A stretch of DNA of 64,000 bases, from assembly GCA_028829895.1 (NCBI GenBank), contig CM054178.1, positions 68,787,835-68,851,834 of the forward strand, written 5' to 3'. The DNA comes from Sinotaia quadrata. Taxonomy: Eukaryota; Mollusca; Gastropoda; Architaenioglossa; Viviparidae. The notes below the pieces were generated by a model. It did not search any database, was not told the DNA's origin, and saw only the letters and a program-made list of their open reading frames with translations. Both the position numbers and the translations under genes were made by a program. Positions 1 to 15,200 of the stretch are shown here, piece after piece (position 1 is the first letter of the stretch; the number at the start of each line of letters is the position of its first letter).

Positions 1-104
1 ACAGCTGGAAGGGATGGGGAAGATATATTATTAAAGAGAATTACACTTCTTGATAAAATATTATTTCTAATCAAAACAATTTAGAAAGCAATAATGATTT
101 TCAC

Positions 105-222
105 CTTTTCTCTTGTGGAATAGTTTCTGAAGCTTGCCGACTTCGTACTCCTTCTTCTTTCTCAGGGGGTTCATCCAAAATTGTTAGATCAAAATCTCGA
201 CCTCCTTCTAACTTGATTACAG
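105..222 (-). CDS. SRRT: SRRT coding exon 6 (acidic segment), last exon inside window
   Basis: 118 nt, about residues 267-306. The acceptor is CAAACCCCAG and the donor AAAAG|GTGAAA. It encodes [20 protein letters not shown] followed by an acidic, Lys/Glu-rich stretch, equivalent to the start of the disordered acidic region after AVIKMEGG in human ARS2. The gene continues beyond the left edge. Confidence 0.93.
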
Positions 223-3200
223 CTGGGGTTTGGGGTGGGTGAGTAGGAGGAGAAGAAAATCCCACAATCATATATATATTATTTCATAAACACAATTTAA
301 AAGTGAACAAAAAATGAAAACAATACTAATAGCTGTACTCTATTAGACTGAACTTGAAATTGAAGAAGTATTTTGATGAATTAAAGATTCAGCTAAACTC
401 AAATACAAAACAAGTATTTTGATTAATTCAAGATACTCGAAGTAACTCTAACGCAGAATGACTACTATGATTAATTCAAGATATCTGACATAACTCAAAT
501 AAGGAACAAGTATTTTGATTAATTCAAGTACTCTATTAGACTTAACTCAAATAAGGAACAAGTATTTTGATTAATTCAAGTACTCTATTAGACTTAACTC
601 AAATAAGGAACAAGTATTTTGATTAATTCAAGTACTCTATTAGACTTACTCAAATGGAAATACAAGTACTTTGATTAATTCAAGATAGTCACAATTTGTG
701 AGCTTACTACCAGTAGCACAGATATTTTCTTTACTGTTTGACTAGCATTATTAAACACATCATAATAATGCAAAAATAAAAGCTTATTTCTTTTAACAAG
801 CATCTTTTGATATACAAACTCAATTAGTTCTCAGAAATAAATAAATAAAAATAGGTACCAGTAGTTAAAATTTTAAAACTTTAAAGGACGTGAAGTTTGT
901 AGCAGGCTCCAAAGATTAAAAAAAAAAAAGAATTAAAATATGATTCAAGAGAACAGTTTTGATGAGGAGGATTTCTTTTATTAACATATACACACATTTA
1001 ATAGTAAACTTGCATTATAGATGTCAATTCTAAAATGATCAAATGTTAGTTGAAATTTAATCAATTGTGTTGTAAAATGTGAAACATATGCAGCACTAAC
1101 AACAAACAAATATGGTATTAATGTCAAACAAAATAAGTCATAAATACCTGCATCTAGCACTTTAAGTATGTCTTCAGACTTGTCGACATCTACATAAACA
1201 TTATCCAATCGACCCGTGGTGAAAAGTTCCAAAAATACAGACATTCGGTTCTGCAAGGATGACCTTATCTCTTCTTGGCGTTTGGCAAACTCTTCTGGAT
1301 GATATTTGGACTTGAACCTGTGTTTCAGACAAATTAAGAAAGTTCTTTTACACAAGGTTCCAAGAGAGAAATTACTCACACATACATGCACACACACATT
1401 ATTAATATATTTATGCATTTTTATATGCGAAAGCTACATGAAAATTAAAAAAATGTGATAAGTTATCTTGGAATTTCAGACTAGTATATTCCTGCACATA
1501 TCATGTAAGATTACCAGTAACAGAGAAAATAAAAACCTTACAATAAAAAAAAAAATAATAACTTTTTTAAAAACAAAAACAGAGGATTACAACTAATTGA
1601 AATTCTATTACAAGCTGGTTCACAAGTTCAATTTAGAAAGGTAACAAATTCTGGGGGGAAAAAACAGCATTCAAATAAATTAAGTAAGCATAAAAGTTTT
1701 ACAGTGGCAATTACTATAATCAAATATTAATCAAAACTTTTCAAAATGTTCAGTTTGGATTTACCATATCTTCAGATATCCACCAATGTTCAAAAGAACT
1801 GTAGAACTAAGAAGAACGGAACATTATAAGAAATTTAACAAAACCTCAATATATAAAATAATATACCAAAGCATCTAGAATATTATCAACTTATAAAAAT
1901 AGGCAAATATTGAATATCATATATTCTACAACTAAAAACAATTACACAACTCAACCTCTATCCAAAGGAAATCTGTATGCAACATATGGAATATACCTAC
2001 CTATGTCTGCACCAGCATTCACCACATGGCAATTCACAACCCTAACACACCTAACCTACGACTTGGCAAATCTACCCACTGCATTGTGCGCAGGGTCCTA
2101 ATTACAAGCTATTTGCCATCAACCGACGTGCAATTGCAATGCGCGATTTGTCGTACGGTCTCATCTCTCCAGTCGCGTGAGCAGATGAATTTGTAAAAGA
2201 AACTATGGGAGAGGAGAGACCGTTGAACGACAATCAGTCGTGGCAGATGCACACTGCTGTTGAGGAAAAAAGGCATGGTTATGGCAATACACAGATCATG
2301 TTCAGAACAATACAAAGAAAGATATAGTGTTTTACTTTCTACAAGAGATTTACATAAAATAAGTTAAAAAGAGATATTAAAAAAATATCTATTTTTATTT
2401 TCTACAGAAATAAATTGAATAAAAGTTAGTTTTTGTATTTTGTGGATGGAATTGTAGACCAAAAAGAAATAATAATCTAAAAATATAAATGTCAAATTTC
2501 CTGGTTCTGTTGACCAAGATGAATTATTGCCTTGTTCATTTTGAAATGACATCTGACAAAAGACCTAAAGCACTAACAATGAAAAAGTGAGCAGCATTCA
2601 CGTTTAAGACCAAAGACAAATGATATTTTCATCAAGTCTAAATTTCACTGATGCACAACCTTCCCCTGAATGTATGTCAGTGCAAAATGGCAGACACTTA
2701 AAATGTGGGACCAATATTGACTTTATTCTGAGTGAAGTTTGTTGCATACATACCATTCTATCTGCAAAGTACTGTGAATGAAAAAGTCAAGAGGCAGAGC
2801 AAAGGTGGTTGCATTATGGTCAATCATGAACTTGTACATATTGTATAGTGATAAAAAGAAATATTACATTTTGCACAATGCTGAGCTGTGGAATTAGTGA
2901 ATCAATAATAATTAAATTCCAATTAGACAAGAAAGCAGTATGGAAAAAATAAATTAAGAAAAAAAAACAGAAGTACGCAGACAGAGAGTTATCGTGGAAC
3001 CATTATCTCTGGATATACACATGTAATATGCTCATTCAATTCAGTTAATCAGGGCTACATTTTGAAATTATAGCAACACTAATTAAGATTAATAGTGGCA
3101 TTATGTTGTTTGCTATGGCAGACACTTAAAGATGTATGTGGTTTGCTTGCTTGCTACTCCAATTAGGTACTGCCTTATTTGAACACTTAAAAGATAATGC

Positions 3201-6200
3201 TATATTGACTGGCTTGATAAACACTATAATAATGCTAGATACGTTGGTTTAACACTTCATTTAGATAATGCTAGATTGGATGATTTGACAAACACTAATA
3301 ATACTAGATAGGTTGTTTTAACACTTCATTTAAATAATGATATATTGGCTGGTTTGACAAACACGATATAACAATACTAGATAGGTTGGTTTAACACTTC
3401 GTTTAGATAATGCTATATTGGCTGGTTTGACAAACACTAATGCTAGATAGGTTGATTTAACACTTCATTTAAATAATGCTACTATATTGGCTGATTTGAA
3501 AAACACGATATAATAATACTAGATAGGTTGGTTTAACACGTTTAGATAATTGGCTGGTTTGATAAATCACACTGATAAAGGAATATGTTAATTGTTCTGC
3601 ATTTTAAACTGTTCATAATGAAACATGGTGCCAAAAGACATTTGTAGTATTTAAGAAAGTCATTAAAAACAATATCTTCAAATGTTATATTAATCAAATC
3701 ATCAAATATTCTTTCAAGTATGAAATATTATTTCATGTTTCAAGAGAAAAAACATTAATGCAAAATAATAAATAAAAAATCTTTTTTTACACATAAGAAA
3801 TTATCATTTTAAAGAATAAATGAAGTCAAGTTCATACCTACTGCTGACCAAAGAATGAAATAAAAAAATCAAGCATACAAAATAAAAATAGTCAGATGGT
3901 AGTCATACAGTACACTTAACCAACTGTAGAAATGTCAAGAGGAAGAAAACTCTCAATGCAGATGAGAGATAAATACACTTCAAAGAGTGCAAAAAATATT
4001 TTATTATAAAGAAACATTAATAAAGACACTAAAATCTATCAAAAGGAATCAGAAAATTGTTAATGTAATTATACCAGACTTAAAAATTGTAGTAAACATG
4101 AATAAAATTTGTAATCAACTTTTATGGTTTGTAATTATGCATAAGGAAGTATGAATATGTGTGTGTGTGTTATATGACTGTGCAAAATGCAGGAATAATG
4201 AATTTAATCAATACTAAGGCAATTGCCAAATGTCTGTGGCATAAAATCACTTATCAGGCTTTGGCCGGCATTTTCATGCCCAAACATCTCCACAGTCAAT
4301 TGTTCATGAATACTTCAGTTCACAGGTAGCATAGAATGAACAAAGGTTCTCATCTTCATTTTTGATTTTATTTCTAGAGGGAGACAAAAATCCCAAAAGA
4401 ATGAAAGAACACTCAGGACTGCTGACTCTTGGCGAGATGAAGGATAAAAAGGCTAATCAAGTGGGGGTAGAGCCCCACTCAGAACATTCCTAACTGTTCA
4501 TGTATCAGCATCAAGCAATAACATCAGATGAGTGGCTTCTGCAGATTATTTCTTCAGGCTTTTTCATTGCAAACCTCCCCTCCCCTTACAAAGGAACTTT
4601 TACACACCAGGAACCAGAACATGTCTCAGATCAGAGAAAGGCAGAAATTTTGCCTCAGGAATCTTGCTTCTACAAAAGAATCCTATAGAAAAAGTCAGGG
4701 ATTATACTTCTCACAGCTTTAGTTTACACCTTTTCTGCTTCCAAAGTTGCATGGAATAGTGAGTTCAGTGAAAGTTGTAGGAATTGTGCTATTAATCTAT
4801 TGGGGAACCATACTGAAAGTGTACATCTCAAAGACAATGAATTTCATGTCATGATAGGCATGGGGACTCAAAATTAACTTTGGCCTGTGTTCTGAGAAAG
4901 AATGTTTCAGTTCAGGTCCTTCCATTTGGCTGCCAGTGTTCATTTCTGTTTCCAAATTGGATCACACAAGCAGTAAATGCTTTGTTAAGAGGCTGAAGCA
5001 GCATGCAGTTACATGCCTTCCCTCAAGTCATTTTAATTCCAAAATCCAGATACAACTCAGACAATCAGTGAAAAGTAATCTGATTCTGATAACACCATTC
5101 AAATGTGAGACAGTGTGAATACTTGTTGCTAGAATACATTATGGAAATTCGATTATTTAAAAAATATGTGTCTCGTATTGGTCTTTCTCCCAAAATGAAA
5201 ATCACTAAGACTGTATTTGTAGGTCATATCAACTTTGCACTAAAAAATAACCATTCAGCAGTGACAAGCAAGAAGGTAATACAATAGTTTATCAGCCCAA
5301 ATGCAAAGTGTTTCATTGTTGGCAAGAAATTTGAGGGGTCAACACCATCCCCACCCCATTCAGATATCTAAAGCAATATTGACTGATATTTTCTTTGTAT
5401 GTACATGTATATTTGTCTGAAGCATTGAAACTGGCAGTTCTTCAGGCCAAATGGAATGTGTTTTGCTGCTGGTGCAAAATTAGAGGGATCAGTCTCCTTC
5501 AGGTATCGAAAGCAATACCAACTGAATTTCTTCATATGAATGTCTGAATTAGAATCTGGAGGTTACCACTATTCTGGGAGACAGTTCCATATTTGGTGAC
5601 ATATTCAGACATTTTAAAGAATTTAACATGTCCTCAAAGAACTGTTAGATTGTTAGATATTTTGGCCAGTATAGAAAGAAGTCCCAAACAGATTTCTTTC
5701 TTCCTTGCCTGGGATATAGAAACTGTTCTGAACAAGTGACATCCCACCTTTCTAAACTTCTGGAGAGTAAAGAAAACCACAGCTTATAAAACCATCAACT
5801 TGGTACTATAGTCATCAGTTTGTATGATCAGTGAAATACAAGCTTTACAAGATGAAATCTCATTAAAAAAAAAAAAATTTTTCTTAGTGATGGGTCACTC
5901 CAAAAGTTATGAATCCATTCTTTCTGAAATAAATGTTTCCTGATCAGAGCATCCAATCAGTTATCTTCCATTTGCCAGTTTTAACAGATGATAATGCCAC
6001 TTTCATGCAAGATCCAGTTAAGGAACTGAATAATTATTTACTCAAATCAATCGTGTAGATAGATGAGCATTACTTAGATTATTTCTCCTCATGTCACTAG
6101 AGTTAGAGATATTTTGATGTTTTTAATAGTGAAGCATGTATTCAGAGAACTAGTTTTGATGTGAATGTTGAGGTTGGTAAGACAATTAAAATTATAGAGT

Positions 6201-9200
6201 TATCGATAATTATCAAGAATAAAAATGATTGTACTACTTATTTTTGATGAAAACATTTCCTAAAAGCGTAGTTGCATCAGACCCTTTCATCTTTGATGTA
6301 GCAAAAGTTTGGTTCATGACAATCCTTCCTAAACTAAACCATTTTGGGAAAATTGTAATTGCATAGAAGTGTGATTTAAAATCACTGTTCTGCTTCATGG
6401 TATCCTTCATCTTTATGAGAGTTTTCTTATCTGGAATCACTATAATTGTAACTTATATGAAATCACTATAATTATATTTAAAGAACATTATTTTACTAAT
6501 TAAGTATTCAACTATTATGTATTTTTGTCTGATGTGAACTTGTTTTAGTATTTATAAGATTTATTGTTATAAATTTTTGTCAAATCTCTCATGGAATTTA
6601 TCATTTTTTACTCTACTTCTAACATATACTCATCTGGTAAATATTCAAGAAATATTTATTTAACAAAAACAAATCTGGCTGATCATTTTTATTTTTTATA
6701 TTCGGATTTTAGAATTGAGATTGAGCATGCACTTGTGAAATACTGGAATCTGGTTAATATTTAAGACAATGTGCTAAATGTGGAGAAGTAAACAGGTCTG
6801 TTATAAAAGAAAACATCATACAGACTTTGCAAATGGCAGAGTAAGAGAGCTCAACTCAATAATTTTATTTTATCAGTCTTCAGAGAGAACTTAAATTTAC
6901 TCTAGCAGTACCACTGATAATGTATGCTGGGAGAAAATGATAAAAGTCAGCACTTATGCCTACCATTCCTCTTCCTTGTGAGCCAGGAAAAACTCAGAGA
7001 TTTGCTGTCGCTTAAAATCAATCTTGTATTCATTATACTTTCTAATGGCCTCCTCTTCACTTATTGTGTCATCCTGCTGTGTCAGAAACTGCTTGAAGGT
7101 CAACAGTGGAGGTTGTGTAGGATAGTCTGGCTCGTTTCTGAAAATGCAAGAGAACATTTTGCTTCCTTCAGGGCAGATTTTGCAGAAATGGTTCAGAACT
7201 TAATTACTGTAAACATATATTCAAGACTTGCATGGAAGTGACATAATTTGATTTTAACAGAAACCAAAACAAAAGTTTAATTTTCTTCAACTTTAAGCCA
7301 AACATTAAATACTAAAATAAACTAAAAGTTAATTTATAAGTGCTTATTTCAACTCTGTTTTATTCTGTGTGTAAACTTAATAATAATAATAATAATAATT
7401 GTGAATAAGATCTAACTGAATTATACTCCTAAACAGAGAATTCTTAACAAAATAGAGGGGATTACAATAAAGATTTGTGCTTTAAGAACTCTTTTAAAAG
7501 AAGTTAATGCTCAAATGTGGCTGAATGGTTTATTCTTGGGGATTATGAAGGGATTTGAGTGGCTATATTTGAACTTTTTTCTGCAACAGGCAATGTGATA
7601 AACCTGAAAAAATAGAGTTACAGCAACCAATCTTAAAATTAACAATTGTCCAGGGTTAACTGAACACTGTTGTGAAGTAATGTATTGATAACCATATGTT
7701 GGAAAGACAGTGGGTGGATGGGGGCTTGCTAAATATAGATTAAAGACGGATTTGTCTTCTCCATTAGTAAGAAGTTTTCTACCTAAGGAAATAGTGTGTG
7801 ACGGTAAATATTTGTCTTTAATGTTGTTAATGTTGTGGAAGAGAGAAAACGTTTACAGCGCCCACATATTTGCCAAGTGAGAGAGCAAGTGGTGTCTTCT
7901 GGAGAATTATTAATAACATAAATAAAGATTCTCATCACTTGTAATTAGTTATGGATGATTAATTAATTAATAATAATAATAATAATAGCCATTAATTAGG
8001 TGGTGTTAGCATTACAGCTATATAATTGTAATGAATTCAGTCGCGTATTTAAATTAATTATGGATGATTAATTAATAATAATAGCCATTAATTAGGTGGT
8101 GTTAACATTACAGCTATATAATTGTAATGAATTCAGTAGCGTATTTAAATTAATGTGATATTTCATAAATGTTGAGCATGTGGAACAGTCTAAGTAATAA
8201 ATCCTAATATTAATTAATCTAAGGGAAAGAGTAATTAGCAGAACCTGGTAACAGACTGAAATGTAACAAGGAGTGTTTTTTTTATTTCATGTAACCAAGA
8301 TTAACTAATATAGTTCTTTAATAAAAAAAAAAAAAAACTTGATCTCCACAAGCCTGTTTGTAGCCAGCAAATGAAAAGTAAGGAAAACTATGTTTAAATG
8401 TGATGTGACATGGAATTAAAACACACCATAAAAAGTACACATCTTCCAGAAAAATTGTGCAGTACACAACTGGCTGGCAGCAGGCCCTCACAGCACAAAA
8501 TGAAAAAGGGTACTAGCAGAAAGCTCTATGGACAAGTGGCACATACTGTCACAGTCTGATAAAAATGTCCGACTTGGTGACCTACTTGCCTGTTTACTTC
8601 AAATTTTGAATTTGAAACCCTTGGCTCCTTTGTTCAAAGCTCTCCCTTTTCGAGACGCTTCTAGAACAGGTCAAGATGTTGCATAACTTTAGGTCAGTGT
8701 CCAGCACCTTCGAGATCAACAACATACCACGTGAACGGTCACGTGATGCGTTCAATGCAGTTTCATAAAATATGATCATAGGCGCGAAAAACCTTCACTC
8801 ACTCCCAGACCGGCAGACACACAAGACGCTGTATTAGCTCGTCCTGCCGCGTACCAGAGTCGTACGAGAGAAGATGAACCCGCGCTAGAGCAGTAAATCT
8901 ACTTTTAAGAGGTAACAATAACACGTCTACTTCTTACAATATTTATTGCATTTATTGATTGTATTTTGTAATTAAATTGATGTATGTATTTTGTGCAGCT
9001 TAGCGCTATTTTAGCCAAAGCACGTGTTTCGATGTAAAGGGACAAATCTAAAAGTTATTGTATATAAATTATTGTAACTTTTTCTTATCTTTAATTTATA
9101 TAAATCTTAAATTCCCTAGTGCCGCCAGTATGTCTGTGCACGTGGCGAATTCTTCTTTGTAATTCAAATTGTTCTTGCATATAATTTTTCGTGTAAAATT

Positions 9201-12200
9201 GTAAAGCATTCATGCTTCATTTTGAATTAATCCTTTGTGTGAATTCCAATTTTTAATGCTGTAAATATTTGGGAATTCATACGTTCGTGTAATGTTATAT
9301 GTAACACACACGTGGACCACAATGTATATTTAAATATAACCATATTTGAATTGTAAACGACACGATAGTCAAAGATTCTAAATTCAGAACCTTAAACAAA
9401 GAAACATGTGCTTGGGTTTTGCGAATATAGACGCAAATAGTTACAGAGCCCAAATCCTTTGTTTCAGCCGGGTTCTTATGTTATCCCTCTCTACCTTCGT
9501 ACTTCTTGAGTCGTACACCGACTCGGGTGTCTTCATGACCCATACGTGAACTATGCAGAAGTACCTCGTGTTAACTACGGTTAACGATTCGTCGCAAGTA
9601 CATTAGCGATGCAGTAATTGAGTGGACATTGACTGTTATGCTATGCAGTACTGACGATGAGCCAAAGTGATGTGGACCAGTTCTAACCAGTTGAACCCCA
9701 CGTGCGACCAAGAGTGTAGTTAAGTATATCTACCAGGGTCCAGAATCAAGTGACTATTTGGCAAGATAATTCTCGTTAGAACTTTTAACAAAGACGGTAA
9801 AATGAGAGAATAACGCTGTGTAGAATTAAGACGTCGTGCTCGTGATTAATCGTTGCTGTTAATTGTTAAACTTATTAAATCTTATTTCATTTTGTTAAGA
9901 ACCTCTTTTTGTAGTAATTTGTATGCATATAGACCAAAGTATGAGGATTGGATGGGGGCTGTCTGAGCTAAACGGATGACGTAATGAATGCATATGAATC
10001 TAAGAGAGTTTTTAACGATTTCCAATCTAGCTAATGTACGCAAATTATCAGTTTCGTAAATCTGTGATCTAGACTACAAAGATGCATTTTTAATTTAGTC
10101 GAATGATGATTTGAGCAACCAGTCTGTTTAGGTTAAACGAGAGGGAATTAATTTAAATAGTAAATTAAAGTTCTATAATTTCCTAAGCAGGGTCTCTAAA
10201 TAAATACTGGAAACGTAACAAGTGGTGCCTCGTCCGTGGATTGATATGTATTAAATTGTAACATTTTTTATACATAGGGCGTATCATAAACCTAGTAACG
10301 AACATCTGAGAATTGCCAATATTCTATTGATTCAGGATTGTTGAAATATTTATCTTGCTTTTGTTGTGACATGTGCATGTATTCTTTTGCAGAGTAGCGT
10401 GCATGTTTAATCAATGTTAATATGTTTAAGCGTAGTTAAGTGTTTAATATTGGTTACTTGATGATTTATTTAGTATTGTGTTACTGGATACTTCATTGTG
10501 AGAAGTCGACGAGTTATACCGCCAGCTAGGAGAGTTACCGGTAGTAACAGACTTCGGACTATTATATTTAGGGTGCTAAGTATAATGTGTAATGTTGTAT
10601 GGTTGGAGCCGTGACATTACGGAAGCCTTGGAGACAACAGATTGTAACCAAGCAGGTGAACGTGTAACCAACGCGTAATTTATTTCGGAAGGTGTTCTGA
10701 ATAAATTCAATAATTTTTGTAAGGTCGTAGCCTAAAAGTTATTGTGGGATAAAGCGGAGTTTATCGCCTACGGTTAGATACACAATCACGAGAGATATTT
10801 ATTGTAGCCAGACGCGCTAAATAAATAAGATGGACCTCGAACAGATTATTGAGAATCTGAGAGAGGAAGGTTCCTTGATCGGATACCGAACTGAAGAAGA
10901 GTTGACGAACTACGTGAGAACTGAACTAGACAGGAGAGAGAAATACGAACGAGAGATGGAACAGATAGAGATAGAAGATGATCACCTTACGACTTTGATA
11001 GATCTAAGGATCGATGAACGGATAGGGAGCTTACAGCTCATGGAGATTCTAAAACGCGAACAGAAGATAGGCATATCACTAGAATATAAAGGTGAACAGC
11101 TACGTATTTTCATCTTGCTAGCACTCAATGAAAAGGAAATAGAACACAGGGAAGAAATTAGATCTTCAATAAGCTCACGAGCAAAACAGTTGTGTGATAA
11201 AGATTTCCGATTCAAAGGGGAAAGGGAGGCCGAAATACGAGACTTAACGTTCGAAATTAGAAAGTTGAAGAAGGAGAAGCTAAGGCTTATGGAAAGGAAA
11301 GAAAGTCTAGAATTAGAATGGTTGTGGACAGAAATCGAAACAGAGTCTAAAATTGTTGGGGAAAGTGACGGTACTGTTGACAAATTACGACAGGAAGGTC
11401 AGGCCGTGAACTTTGACTTGCCGAGGTCAAACACCGCGAGCGTGGAGACTGACACACAGAAATTAGTCGCACTACCGAACACAGCAGACAAAGTAGACAG
11501 TTTGATTGAAGACAAAAACAAATGTTTTGACGAAACCATTACAGTTCAATTTGCTAACCAGTTTACGGAAACAGTTGGCGCACCAACAAAGCTTGATCTT
11601 GAAACAGAGACAAGAAAAGACACTGTTGTTAAGGACTTAATAACACGTGTAGAATTTGGACAAACACATACACCGCTGTGTACGTGTGACACCTTGGTTG
11701 ACGGACTGAATGCGCATGATAAGATAGAGGCAGATTCTATCGGTTGTGTACCGTTAAGGTGTGATGAAACTTCTAGCAACACAGTGACTGATTTTTCTGA
11801 CAGGACAAACATGCATGAGAAGATAGAAAAGGGTTCTATCAGTTGTGTATCGTTGAAGGGCAGTGACGCATCGACTGAGTCTACTGACCGAACTGTTAGT
11901 TTAAGAGAGAGTCATGAGAATGTGCTCGCTACGAAGACTGAGACTGACACCGGTAGATCTCGATCTCCGATGATTGACGTGAGTCATGACGTAATTTTGG
12001 AACACAAGATTATTGCGTTATGCAAGGTTTCGAGTGCTAACACATTGACAGCCAGGGAAACAGAAGTATTTGATCCAGATGACAACATAGGTAGCATTAC
12101 AGAGGAAGGCAATGTGCCTATGATAAATTCATTTACTTCAGATGACATGACAGTTGTCAGAGCTGAGACAGAGTTCTTTTCCAAACGTGACATGGAAGAA

Positions 12201-15200
12201 GATATAGTCGAAAACTGTACAAGGACGAAATCTAGTATTTCTAACATAGGGATATTAGAGACGGTCGACGATAACAATGCATGTGTACTGACGTGTATGC
12301 ACGCAGTTGTCGGAGACATGGCAGAACCGTCTGCAGATAAATCACTTAACGGAATTAGTGACGTAGACAGAAGCCACGGTACATGGACTACCTTTATTGA
12401 CTCACCTGTTGAGATAAAGGAATGTCATGAGTACGTACCAAAAACTGAGACAAGTGGAAGTAAGGAGGAGGGGGTTTCATTAACTGATATGTTCCTTGGT
12501 TCACTAATGATAAGTACGGAGTGTAATCCCGAATTGATCAAAGACACAGTACAAATGAGTGACAGAACTAGATCGATAGACCATGAAAACCGGAGTGACG
12601 GACTGATAACCAGAGTAGGTGGGGCATCAGGGCTGTTACTGACATCAGATGCAGAAACTTATGATAGAGGAAACAGTGGGAGTGTAGCCTACAACACACA
12701 GAGAGTAGACATGGTGATGTTATTCATTGTGACAGGTAACATTCACTGCCAGTTAGTGACTGAAACTGACAGAATTTCCACCATAGATTCTGACGATTTG
12801 ATGAGAAGACATATTGAATTAACTGAGTCAGTGGAGACAGATTATGTTAGTTCAATAAACGGTATGGTCCAGGGGAGACAATCAGTAACTCTTGGGGAGT
12901 TTAAAACAGAACCCTTGTTCATACAACCGCAGGAATCTGACTTGCTAGCGAGTGAGTCTGACCACACAGTGACTAGAGAATACTCGAGTGGAGAGTTAGA
13001 CAATTCTAGAGTCACAAGAGAGACACAGACTTATGTTGTCAGGGAGAGAGACAAGCTGACAGACATAATGACAGTCGAACACCTAGTTGTGAATGGGTTA
13101 AAACAGAAAACAACTAGTGGGATGAGGTATTTCACTTCAGTCTATGATACGATCAGGAGAACGGAACCTCCAGATTTAGGGGAGAAGCTAATGTTGCAAT
13201 TCAGGTACTTCAGAGAGACTAGTAGCCGCGACAGAGCACATTTGCGAACCTATGACGTTAGACTTGATGCGAAATGGACCCATAGTAGATCTGACGCCAT
13301 TCCGATGAAAGACGTTGAGTGCATGCGAACTAGAGACGTTCAATGTGTACAAAATGACGTAACTACAGATGCGCGAAACACCAAGAGAGCAAATTTCCAT
13401 TTGCGTGAGCTCAGTGACAAGGCTAAAAGCGATAGATTTGAAATTCTGACTTCGCAAAGTCAATGCCACAGTGACACTGACAGGATACAAAACGTATCGA
13501 GAAGTTTGAAACTGTTAGACAGGGTAGAGACCAGTCATGCAGAAACTGACACTACCAGAAACATTTTAAACTTGACAAGTACTTTGGGGAGTTTTGAAAG
13601 AGATCATGATGATAAAACACTTCAAGGACGTACTTACCAGACAAGAAATGAAAAGTCTAAACTTGACATGCAATATATTGCACCTCACAGTGACATTCTG
13701 ACGAACAGAGTAAGAAAGAAAGAATACAGTTGTCATGCCATAGACATGTTGACACACATGGACGATGACGTGTATTGGGGTTGGAATAGAACTACGAAGA
13801 TTGTGCTAGGCAGGATAGTGCAACAGTAGAAATGATGATTGACACTTCTTTTGAATTTCCATTATTTTCTTGTTGTACCGTAGTTGGTAGTTGTTACTGT
13901 AAATATGTTGGACATTTCATAAAAACTTGGGACAAGCTATAACACTGATTGAATTGTGTTAGTGTTGTAACTCTGAATATGACAGGTAGACTGATAGAGG
14001 TTCATTGAGTTGGTAATCCATAAACTCTGATATTTGGTTGATACAGGAAATCAATATCTGGAACTTTTCATAACCTGCATATTGATAGTGTTGTTCATTG
14101 GAAGTCAATTTTTTTGATCACACTATTGTTGGATACGTATTCAGTGGAATTGGTTGATGTTGGATTTCTATTCTGAATAATCGGGTTAGATCAAACTAGG
14201 TTGTGTGTGAACTATTGATTATTGGGACAGATAGTGAAATTTTCAGAACATGTTATTCCATTGGATGGATGTCTATTCAGTTAGACTGGACGCTTTTCTT
14301 AAATCATTTTATTTGATTTCTTGAAGTGAGAAATATTGTATGAGAGTGCCGTTAATCTAGAGTTGATTTCTCTGCCGCGTTACATTATTTCTGGTTATGT
14401 TGAAATTTTTAATTGTAAATTTTTTCTTCATTGTGGACTTCTACATTTTATCATACATAATTTGTAGGAGGCATTTTATCTTTGGTAAGATAAACGCCTC
14501 AAAAGCAAGGGGGTGTCACAGTCTGATAAAAATGTCCGACTTGGTGACCTACTTGCCTGTTTACTTCAAATTTTGAATTTGAAACCCTTGGCTCCTTTGT
14601 TCAAAGCTCTCCCTTTTCGAGACGCTTCTAGAACAGGTCAAGATGTTGCATAACTTTAGGTCAGTGTCCAGCACCTTCGAGATCAACAACATACCACGTG
14701 AACGGTCACGTGATGCGTTCAATGCAGTTTCATAAAATATGATCATAGGCGCGAAAAACCTTCACTCACTCCCAGACCGGCAGACACACAAGACGCTGTA
14801 TTAGCTCGTCCCGCCGCGTACCAGAGTCGTACGAGAGAAGATGAACCCGCGCTAGAGCAGTAAATCTACTTTTAAGAGGTAACAATAACACGTCTACTTC
14901 TTACAATATTTATTGCATTTATTGATTGTATTTTGTAATTAAATTGATGTATGTATTTTGTGCAGCTTAGCGCTATTTTAGCCAAAGCACGTGTTTCGAT
15001 GTAAAGGGACAAATCTAAAAGTTATTGTATATAAATTATTGTAACTTTTTCTTATCTTTAATTTATATAAATCTTAAATTCCCTAGTGCCGCCAGTATGT
15101 CTGTGCACGTGGCGAATTCTTCTTTGTAATTCAAATTGTTCTTGCATATAATTTTTCGTGTAAAATTGTAAAGCATTCATGCTTCATTTTGAATTAATCC

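Larger units (their letters stand above)
1318..6963 (-). other. SRRT intron between coding exons 4 and 5
   Basis: 5.6 kb. Positions 1,318-3,150 and 3,570-4,240 are AT-rich without recognisable features. A minisatellite lies at about 3,175-3,560, and a less AT-rich stretch with a diverged internal duplication at about 4,240-5,570. The remainder to 6,963 shows nothing. Confidence 0.6.

Noticed and set aside
4500..4760. Three overlapping frames of 62-75 codons on the plus strand
   Set aside because: All three frames are open at once and none has a recognisable motif, so there is no evidence that any is used.
8594..8779. 61-codon minus-strand frame, repeated at 14,561-14,746
   Set aside because: It lies inside the LTR and occurs twice only because the LTR does; no coding evidence.
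12008..12016. Asp-Thr-Gly in the 999-aa protein (about residue 373) as a retroviral-type protease site
   Set aside because: The triplet is flanked by hydrophilic residues, without the hydrophobic strands and downstream ILG-type motif of real aspartic proteases; position given is approximate.
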